NCBI GenBank assembly: GCA_910578765.1
Contig: CAJTRW010000004.1
Span: forward strand, 42,848 to 78,345
From: an uncultured Christensenella sp.
GTDB taxonomy: Bacteria; Bacillota; Clostridia; Christensenellales; Borkfalkiaceae
DNA length: 35,498 bases
Reading direction: 5' to 3'
Shown: piece after piece, positions 27,034 through 31,957 of the stretch
Position numbering within the stretch: the first letter of the stretch is position 1
Layout: each line of letters starts with the position of its first letter
Made by a program: the position numbers and the translations under genes
Notes under the pieces: model-generated
The model's input: the letters and a program-made list of their open reading frames with translations, nothing else
What the model was told of the DNA's origin: nothing
Database searches by the model: none

Positions 27034-27085
27034 AGAAGTAACTCCTTATATTTAAATATAATTTGAAATTTTAATAAATTACCGA

Positions 27086-27108
27086 TACCCGCAGTTATAC
27101 TGCGGGTA
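27086..27108 (-). promoter_or_regulatory. hairpin between purE and purC
   Basis: A perfect 9-bp GC-rich stem (TACCCGCAG with CTGCGGGTA, loop TTATA on the plus strand) lies 5 nt after the purE stop. On the minus strand no T run follows, so it is a poor terminator in the operon direction. It could stabilise the purE end or set relative expression. Confidence 0.55.
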
Positions 27109-27113
27109 CCATT

Positions 27114-27611
27114 TTAAAGCTGCTCCAACTCGTCCTGAAGGGCAGTATCGTCAGCATTTATTTTATCTTTCATTTGCTTCTTGTAATCGGCAAGTTTTGC
27201 CGCAATTTCGGGATACTTTATACCGAGAATCTGAAGCGCAAGCAGTCCGGCGTTCTCTCCTCCGTTTACACCGACGGTTGCAACGGGGATACCCGAAGGC
27301 ATCTGCACTATCGAAAGCAAGCTGTCAAGCCCGCCCATCATATCTGTTTTTACGGGAAGCCCAATTACGGGAAGCGTCGTATTTGCCGCAATTACCCCGC
27401 CGAGATGAGCGGCTTTGCCCGCCGCGCATATGATTACTTCCGTTCCGTTATCCGTCGCGCAGGTTGAAAACTTGTGCGCTTCTTCCGGAGTTCTGTGTGC
27501 GGAAATTACCCTTACCTCCGTTTCGACGCCGAAGCTTTTCAACACGCTTACCGCGGGTCTAACCACGTTGAAATCTGATTTACTGCCCATTATTACTGCT
27601 ACTTTCGGCAT
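27114..27611 (-). CDS. purE: N5-carboxyaminoimidazole ribonucleotide mutase
   Basis: PurE (165 residues) shifts the carboxyl group from N5-CAIR to CAIR, or carboxylates AIR directly. Family blocks: MGSKSDFNVV, SAHRTPEEA, the AGKAAHLGGVIA segment (class I normally has AGGAAHLPGM, so a Lys replaces a Gly) and SIVQMPSGIPVATV. No purK follows, so either purK is elsewhere or carboxylation relies on CO2. It is the first gene of the purine operon; GAGG lies upstream of the ATG. I could not find a convincing promoter or a purine riboswitch in the 53 bp before it. Confidence 0.96.
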   Translation of the reverse strand: MPKVAVIMGSKSDFNVVRPAVSVLKSFGVETEVRVISAHRTPEEAHKFSTCATDNGTEVIICAAGKAAHLGGVIAANTTLPVIGLPVKTDMMGGLDSLLSIVQMPSGIPVATVGVNGGENAGLLALQILGIKYPEIAAKLADYKKQMKDKINADDTALQDELEQL

Positions 27612-27652
27612 AACTTAAACCTCGTTGACGGTATTAATCTTTTTATTCGCGG

Positions 27653-27658
27653 CATACT
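27653..27658 (+). promoter_or_regulatory. possible -10 box (CATACT) of the DUF1294 gene
   Basis: CATACT lies exactly six bases before the ATG at 27665, and there is no Shine-Dalgarno sequence. A TTGACG at 27625-27630 is the only -35-like box but sits 22 bp away, longer than the optimum. Weak on its own; it gains weight from similar spacing at three other genes in the window. Confidence 0.35.
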
Positions 27659-27664
27659 TTTAAT

Positions 27665-27967
27665 ATGCTGCTGCTGTATATAATTTTTATAGTATATATT
27701 CTCGCCGTGAATTTTTACGCGATACTCCTTTTAAAATCGCAACGCGACGAATACGGCGAAAACGATTCTAAAATGAACAGTGGCGACGGCAAACTTATTC
27801 TCACCGCCATTTTGGGAGGAGCTATCGCCATTTACGTAAGCATGTTCATTATGCGGTACCGCACGAAAAATCTTTTGCTTATGATACTAATGCCCGTAAT
27901 CGCAGTGCTGAACATATATTTTTGTATAGTCGCATTCCGTTCGGGATTCACGTTTTTCGTCGCTTAA
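27665..27967 (+). CDS. DUF1294 family small membrane protein
   Basis: This 100-residue protein has three hydrophobic segments, at about 2-23, 41-60 and 69-95, with the charged loop KSQRDEYGENDSKMNSGDGK between the first two. The pattern LTAILGGAIAIYVSMFIMRYRTKN resembles DUF1294 (B. subtilis YdzA), a small inner-membrane family of unknown function. It is read divergently from the purine operon, with only 53 bp between. No ribosome binding site is visible, so the transcript may be leaderless. The stop is followed by an inverted repeat and then a two-way terminator shared with mscL. Confidence 0.75.
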   Translation: MLLLYIIFIVYILAVNFYAILLLKSQRDEYGENDSKMNSGDGKLILTAILGGAIAIYVSMFIMRYRTKNLLLMILMPVIAVLNIYFCIVAFRSGFTFFVA

Positions 27968-27968
27968 A

Positions 27969-28015
27969 CACTATATATTGTTTAGGACAATCACATTATA
28001 ACACAACATATAGTG
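27969..28015. repeat. long imperfect inverted repeat downstream of the DUF1294 gene
   Basis: Two 13-bp arms (27969-27981 and 28003-28015; outer 8 bp CACTATAT/ATATAGTG perfect, one mismatch in all) flank a 21-nt spacer. It is AT-rich with no T run after it, so it does not look like a standard terminator. The rest of 28016-28077 shows nothing I recognise. Confidence 0.5.
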
Positions 28016-28077
28016 AAAAGAAAACGATTTGAGCACAATTTTTATTAAATAACACGTGAAATTTTTTACATTGAAAA

Positions 28078-28106
28078 TGCCCGCAGATACCTGCGGGCAA
28101 GTTTTT
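28078..28106. terminator. bidirectional terminator between the DUF1294 gene and mscL
   Basis: A perfect 9-bp stem TGCCCGCAG / CTGCGGGCA with loop ATAC is followed on the plus strand by AGTTTTT and on the minus strand by four T. It serves the convergent DUF1294 and mscL genes. Confidence 0.75.
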
Positions 28107-28119
28107 GTAAATTTACTGC

Positions 28120-28677
28120 TTAATCTTTGTCTTGGGGAACGTTTGAAGAAGCGGAAGCATTTTGCGCTTTAAGCAAATCCCTTATTTCCCTTAACAAATC
28201 GTCGGTTGTTTCGACGGGAGCGGGAGGTTCCTCCGCAGCCGCTAATTTCCGAGCTTCGGCTTCGGCCTGCTCCTCAGTAATTTTACCCGCGCGCAGTTTT
28301 TTATTAATAGCTTTTTTCTGTCTTTCGACAAGAAGCTGTCCTCCCGCGCGGATTGTATTGATTGCCTTTACTATAAGGAACAACACAAAAGCGGTAATTA
28401 AAAAAGTTACGACAGCGGATATAACCGCGCCGAAATCGATAATCAGCGCTTCGGTCACGACCGTGCCGTCTTCGGCATAAACCGCGTTGCGCAACACAAC
28501 TTGAAGCGCACCCGTTTCCCCCGACCCGGGAATCCAGTTTATAAGCGGCGTCAAAATATGCCCGACAATTGCGGTGATAATTGCCGTAAACGCACTGCCG
28601 ATTATAATACCGACCGCCATATCGAGAACGTTGCCGCGGGAAATAAATTGTTTAAATTCGTTAAAAAACTTTTTCAT
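28120..28677 (-). CDS. mscL: large-conductance mechanosensitive channel
   Basis: MscL opens under membrane tension to release solutes during hypo-osmotic shock; it forms a pentamer. The N-terminal amphipathic helix and TM1 carry the signature FISRGNVLDMAVGIIIGSAF. A periplasmic loop (about 50-75) and TM2 (about 77-103) follow. At 185 residues it is longer than the usual ~130-150. The extra length is an Ala/Glu-rich stretch before the C-terminal helix (DDLLREIRDLL) and a short polar tail. A strong promoter and GGGGAGGA ribosome site precede it. Confidence 0.96.
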   Translation of the reverse strand: MKKFFNEFKQFISRGNVLDMAVGIIIGSAFTAIITAIVGHILTPLINWIPGSGETGALQVVLRNAVYAEDGTVVTEALIIDFGAVISAVVTFLITAFVLFLIVKAINTIRAGGQLLVERQKKAINKKLRAGKITEEQAEAEARKLAAAEEPPAPVETTDDLLREIRDLLKAQNASASSNVPQDKD

Positions 28678-28702
28678 GAGTCCTCCCCTTTCGTTTTTTA
28701 AT

Positions 28703-28731
28703 ATTATAATTTAAGCATTGTATTAAGTCAA
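28703..28731 (-). promoter_or_regulatory. promoter of mscL
   Basis: On the minus strand, -35 TTGACT (28726-28731) and -10 TATAAT (28703-28708) are 17 bp apart, near consensus. The leader is about 20 nt and contains GGAGG. It lies immediately after the ABC ATPase gene, where no clear terminator is seen. Confidence 0.85.
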
Positions 28732-28750
28732 GCGAAAATTTCCGGAAACG

Positions 28751-29404
28751 TCAAGCCAACAACGCGGAGACCAGTTCCCGCCTTATTTTATCTTTATCCG
28801 AAAATTCCCCTCCGCATTTTTGCGTTTCCGCGTCATAAACGATTTTGCCGCCGCTTATAACCGCTATTCTGTCGGCGAGCGCCAGCGCCTCGTCCACGTC
28901 GTGCGTAACGACAAGCGCCGTACGGTTATATTCTTTTTGTATGTCTGCGAACAGTGTGGAAATTTCTGTTTTCAGTTTGAGATCGAGCGAGTTGAACGGC
29001 TCGTCCATAAGAATAATATCGCCGCCGAAAAGAAACGCCCTGGCTATACCGACGCGCTGTGCCTGCCCGCCCGAAAGCGAAACCGGATAGCGGTCCCCCA
29101 TTCCCGAAAGCCTTACCTTATCGAGCATTCTGTCGATTGCGCCGTCGTCGCCGCAGACAAGCTTTAAATTACCGCGCAAGGTAAGATTCGGAATAAGGCA
29201 CGGCGTCTGAAATACATACGCGCAATTTACCTGCGGTAAATCGCCGGAGCAATCCGTAAGCTTTGCTATACAGTTAAGTAAAGTGGTTTTACCGCTTCCG
29301 CTGCCGCCCAGCACACAGGTAATTTTGCCGTCCTGCAAATCCATATCGAAATTTTCATAAACGGTTAAATTTCCGTATTTTTTAGTCAGTCCTCTAATCC
29401 GCAT
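28751..29404 (-). CDS. ABC importer ATPase
   Basis: This 217-residue ATP-binding subunit powers the importer encoded with it. Walker A is GGSGSGKTT (33-41), the Q-loop lies in YVFQTPCL, the signature is LSGGQAQRVGIARA, Walker B with catalytic Glu is DIILMDEPFNSLD and the switch His is in VVTHDVDEALAL. It resembles the NitT/TauT (SsuB/TauB) class but is short, with a compressed segment between Walker A and the Q-loop. It overlaps the permease by 11 bp and is the last gene of the four-gene unit. Confidence 0.93.
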   Translation of the reverse strand: MRIRGLTKKYGNLTVYENFDMDLQDGKITCVLGGSGSGKTTLLNCIAKLTDCSGDLPQVNCAYVFQTPCLIPNLTLRGNLKLVCGDDGAIDRMLDKVRLSGMGDRYPVSLSGGQAQRVGIARAFLFGGDIILMDEPFNSLDLKLKTEISTLFADIQKEYNRTALVVTHDVDEALALADRIAVISGGKIVYDAETQKCGGEFSDKDKIRRELVSALLA

Positions 29405-30176
29405 TTTTTTCTCCGTACAACCATTTGGCGTTTATGCGTTTAAGCTGTGAAAACGCCGCGTCGATAAAAAGCCCCGCAAAAACCGCCACAAGCGTCAAAG
29501 CGGCGAGGCGCGGCATTTCCAGATATCCGCGCGCGGACTGCATCAGTCCGCCCAAGCTTCTGTACGTCAAAGATAGAACTTCGGCGGAAATCATAATTTT
29601 AAGTCCGAGAGAAATATTTGCCCCCGTTTGTGAAAATACGCTGACGGAAATTTGCGGAAGGTAAATTTTACGTATAACGTCGCTACGCTTAATGCCGTAC
29701 ACCTTGACCATTTGCAAAAGTTTTTTATCCACCCCGTCCGCCGCCGCCGTCAGCTGGGAATAAATCATCGGAAAAAGCACAAGGAAGGTCACCGCTACGG
29801 GAGCCGCTTCCGGATTGGTCCACACAAGCAAAACGAGTATTACCGCCAAAGTCGGCACAGTCCTTAAAAACACCATTATCGGCTTCAAAAAAGCCGACGC
29901 GCCCTTAAAAGACACGGACAAAGCCGCAAACAACGCCGCAGCCGCAAACGAAACCGCAAACGCCGCAAACGTCCGCAACGCCGTCATGCAAAAGGCTATC
30001 CAGAAACCGCTTTCCGCAAAACAGAGAAAAAAGCTTTTGACCGTTGCGGAAAAGGACGGAATAATATAATCGTTTTTTACGGAATAGTAGGATATTATCC
30101 AGACAAGCCACATCAAAACTATTGCCGAAACAGATAATATTATGTTAAGCTTACGCGCCGAAAAAAATTTTTTCAT
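29394..30176 (-). CDS. ABC importer permease, NitT/TauT class
   Basis: This 260-residue membrane protein has about six hydrophobic segments and the BPD_transp_1 fold. The cytoplasmic EAA-type loop that contacts the ATPase is AADGVDKKLLQMVKVYG followed by IRKIYLPQI. A first TM segment at about 12-32 follows a basic N-terminus. It overlaps the binding protein gene by 4 bp (ATGA) and the ATPase gene by 11 bp, so all three are co-translated. Substrate cannot be told from this subunit. Confidence 0.93.
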   Translation of the reverse strand: MKKFFSARKLNIILSVSAIVLMWLVWIISYYSVKNDYIIPSFSATVKSFFLCFAESGFWIAFCMTALRTFAAFAVSFAAAALFAALSVSFKGASAFLKPIMVFLRTVPTLAVILVLLVWTNPEAAPVAVTFLVLFPMIYSQLTAAADGVDKKLLQMVKVYGIKRSDVIRKIYLPQISVSVFSQTGANISLGLKIMISAEVLSLTYRSLGGLMQSARGYLEMPRLAALTLVAVFAGLFIDAAFSQLKRINAKWLYGEKNAD

Positions 30177-31189
30177 ATTAATTCTTTAAATTCAAGCCCG
30201 TTGTCCTTCAATACTGTTTTGAAAACAAGCCCGGGAACCTGAGCCAGATTGACGACGCCGACTGTTTTGCCTTTTAACGACGAAATATTTTCCTTGGTGA
30301 CGGACGGCTTCCCCGCAGAGAGCAGAAACAGATTTCCGTTGGTAAGCGTGCCGAGCATTTTATATTTTTCCCCGTCACCCAAAAGCTTTACCGCCAAATT
30401 TACGGGCAACACGCAAATATCGGCGCGCGGCTCCGAACCCGTTACATAGGTTTGGATTGTCGTCGCGTCAACAATACCGTAATTCATATCGGTCACGTTC
30501 AAAACAGGCATTTCCGCCATAAGTTTGGCAAGACCGAGCGCGGGCGCGCCGTCGGGCGCGTATACGGAAACGGAACCGACGTGTTCAGTGTTTTCAAAAT
30601 TGCTTTCTTCCGAAAAAAATTTGTCTTGCGGAATACCGAAAGCCGACTGTCCGACCGCATTTATTTTTTCCATAAAAGCTTTGACTTTTTGCTTACAGTT
30701 CCGCGCGTCCGTAAATTTGACTGAACAATTTTCAATAACGCTTTTGTCAAGATTTTTTTCTGTAAAAGTCGGCGTCATTCCTTTCGTCAGATGGGAAGCT
30801 ACGGCGTTGCAAATAGTCGAAGACGAAACCTCCTCCGATAAAAGCCAGTCCTCGCTTGTTTTCAATTCCGAAACTAAAGCGCCTATTAAACTGTTAGCCG
30901 CTATATTGTTTTTGACTACGACAACCGCCTGCGGATATCCTTCTTCGCCGCCGTACAGCTTTTGCACGTCGCCGCTGAAAACAAGGTTTTTCATTGCACC
31001 GACCTTTACGCTTGCCGCAGGCTCCGGCACGACAAAATAGTCTACGTCTCCGCGGACGCCCACCTCCGCCGCCGTAACCGAAACAAGATTTACAGCCTGT
31101 CCGCTTTTACCGCCGACGCATGCCGACAGCCCGAACAGCGACGCGACAGAAACCGCCACGCACATTACAGATATTAAAAATTTTTTCAT
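30173..31189 (-). CDS. ABC importer substrate-binding lipoprotein with circularly permuted lobes
   Basis: This 338-residue lipoprotein has a signal peptide and lipobox LSAC (C24). The mature part belongs to the NMT1-like, TM0202-type binding proteins, but its halves are swapped. Elements normally in the second half come first: VDYFVVPEPA (49-58), GYPQAVVVV (84-92) and FGIPQDKFF (184-192). Elements normally at the mature N-terminus come last: VYAPDGAPALGLAKL (209-223), ADICVLPVNLAVKLL (256-270), GNLFLL (285-290) and LKGKTVGVV (305-313). The protein stops at GLEFKELI, just where the usual order would continue to the part found at residue 33. No segment appears lost or doubled. AAGGAG precedes the ATG, and the stop overlaps the permease. 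The ligand is unknown. Confidence 0.85.
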   Translation of the reverse strand: MKKFLISVMCVAVSVASLFGLSACVGGKSGQAVNLVSVTAAEVGVRGDVDYFVVPEPAASVKVGAMKNLVFSGDVQKLYGGEEGYPQAVVVVKNNIAANSLIGALVSELKTSEDWLLSEEVSSSTICNAVASHLTKGMTPTFTEKNLDKSVIENCSVKFTDARNCKQKVKAFMEKINAVGQSAFGIPQDKFFSEESNFENTEHVGSVSVYAPDGAPALGLAKLMAEMPVLNVTDMNYGIVDATTIQTYVTGSEPRADICVLPVNLAVKLLGDGEKYKMLGTLTNGNLFLLSAGKPSVTKENISSLKGKTVGVVNLAQVPGLVFKTVLKDNGLEFKELI

Positions 31190-31199
31190 AACGACTCCT

Positions 31200-31448
31200 T
31201 TAACGCTTTGACATTACCGTCTTTGCGGCAACGCCCGACAGCATGCCTATTCTGCCTGTAAGCGTGTTTATTATTTCCGCAGGCGCGTCAATTACAACGC
31301 ACAGAACGGCGACGTTTTTTTCTTTGTAAGGTATTCCCATTCTGCCGACAATATAATTACCGAAATCCGAAAGCAAAGCGTTTATTTGCGGACTGCGTTC
31401 ACGATTTTCGACAATAATACTTATTACGGCAAGCCTGTTTTCCGACAT
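31200..31448 (-). CDS. TM1266-family putative iron-only hydrogenase system regulator
   Basis: This 82-residue protein matches the TM1266 family, small ACT-like proteins often linked to [FeFe]-hydrogenase maturation genes. Diagnostic text: LAVISIIVENRE, FGNYIVGRMGIPY, then VIDAPAEIINTLTGRIGMLSGV and a final KTVMSK. The frame is open upstream, but I start at the ATG at 31448, where family similarity begins and GGGAGGG lies eight bases ahead. It has no DNA-binding domain I can see. It heads the unit with the ABC importer (10 nt gap), placing the importer in a possible hydrogenase-related regulon. Confidence 0.88.
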   Translation of the reverse strand: MSENRLAVISIIVENRERSPQINALLSDFGNYIVGRMGIPYKEKNVAVLCVVIDAPAEIINTLTGRIGMLSGVAAKTVMSKR

Positions 31449-31488
31449 AAAAAAATCCCTCCCGACAACAGAAAGGAAACGGCAAAAC

Positions 31489-31538
31489 GGTATCGCCACA
31501 GGACGATACTCGATTAAGCCCTTCGCTTTCAGGATACC
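31489..31538 (-). promoter_or_regulatory. structured leader with two exclusive pairings upstream of the TM1266-like gene
   Basis: The predicted leader runs from about 31553 to 31449. Segment GGTATCG (31489-31495, plus sense) can pair with CGATAC (31504-31509) to make a 6-bp hairpin with an 8-nt loop, or with GATACC (31533-31538) to make a longer-range stem. Both cannot form at once. A match to a known riboswitch class is not recognised. Confidence 0.4.
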
Positions 31539-31554
31539 CTTTAAACTCAGGATA
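31529..31554. repeat. direct repeat TCAGGATA at the TM1266 transcription start region
   Basis: Two identical 8-bp copies of TCAGGATA (31529-31536 and 31547-31554) start 18 bp apart, immediately downstream of the minus-strand -10 box. The position suits an operator or an element of the leader RNA. Confidence 0.45.
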
Positions 31555-31559
31555 AATAA

Positions 31560-31588
31560 ATTATAACACAGATTTTCGACGAATACAA
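31560..31588 (-). promoter_or_regulatory. promoter of the TM1266-ABC importer unit
   Basis: On the minus strand, -35 TTGTAT (31583-31588) and -10 TATAAT (31560-31565) are 17 bp apart. Transcription should start near 31553, leaving a leader of about 105 nt. It overlaps the control region of the divergent lipoprotein gene. Confidence 0.8.
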
Positions 31589-31602
31589 GTAAAAAAATAA
31601 AA

Positions 31603-31608
31603 CATACT
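31603..31608 (+). promoter_or_regulatory. possible -10 box (CATACT) of the small lipoprotein gene
   Basis: CATACT ends six bases before the ATG at 31615. No clear ribosome binding site and no good -35 at 17 bp are seen. Its upstream part would overlap the opposing TATAAT/TTGTAT promoter. Confidence 0.4.
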
Positions 31609-31614
31609 GGTAGT

Positions 31615-31920
31615 ATGAAAAAAGTTTTATTTATAATCGCTCCCCTCATCGCCGCATGCGCTATGTGCGCGGCAGGCTGTTCGCCGGATAAAACCAAACC
31701 CGAACGGGACGAAAAGCCCTACGGACTGATAGAAGAACTTCCGCAGGAAACAGACGAACCGAAAGAAGTCCCCGAAGAAAAAGCAGAGGAAGCACCGCGC
31801 GAGCCGCTTGTAAGACCGCGCACGCCCAGAAAGCCGCGCCGCGGCGAAAACACTCCGCCGGATTTTCGCAAAATGCCGCGCCGCGGCAACGAACGAAAAC
31901 CCATACCGCAAAACCCGTAA
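31615..31920 (+). CDS. small charge-segregated lipoprotein
   Basis: This 101-residue protein has a basic start, a hydrophobic signal segment and a lipobox CAAGC with the lipidated residue at C22. The mature chain is disordered-looking and split by charge: residues 27-61 are rich in Glu/Asp/Pro, residues 62-99 in Arg/Lys/Pro with two PRRG motifs. The DNA for these two motifs is a 13-bp exact repeat (31833-31845, 31875-31887). I do not recognise a family. It is read rightwards from a promoter region shared with the TM1266-ABC unit and ends at a strong terminator. Possibly a wall- or envelope-interacting tether; that is a guess. Confidence 0.7.
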   Translation: MKKVLFIIAPLIAACAMCAAGCSPDKTKPERDEKPYGLIEELPQETDEPKEVPEEKAEEAPREPLVRPRTPRKPRRGENTPPDFRKMPRRGNERKPIPQNP

Positions 31921-31924
31921 CATG

Positions 31925-31957
31925 CAAAACGGCACTTCAAAGTGCCGTTTTGTTTTT
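31925..31957. terminator. bidirectional terminator between lipoprotein and hydratase genes
   Basis: A 12-bp stem (31925-31936 with 31941-31952) with a four-base loop is followed by TTTTT on the plus strand; the arms carry A4/T4 that give the opposite strand its own T run. The minus-strand gene's stop codon (31937-31939) lies in the loop. Confidence 0.9.

Noticed and set aside
27612..27664. Purine riboswitch or clear promoter upstream of purE
   Set aside because: The 53-bp gap is too short for the riboswitch fold, and neither the gap nor the adjacent start of the DUF1294 gene holds a convincing -35/-10 pair for the minus strand.
31449..31553. Known riboswitch class (TPP, THF, ZTP, c-di-GMP, fluoride) in the TM1266 leader
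   Set aside because: None of the conserved core motifs that I know for those classes is present.
31449..31697. Upstream extension of the TM1266-like protein to 165 residues
   Set aside because: The extension crosses the predicted promoter and the divergent lipoprotein gene and has no family similarity; a strong GGGAGGG site lies before the ATG at 31448.
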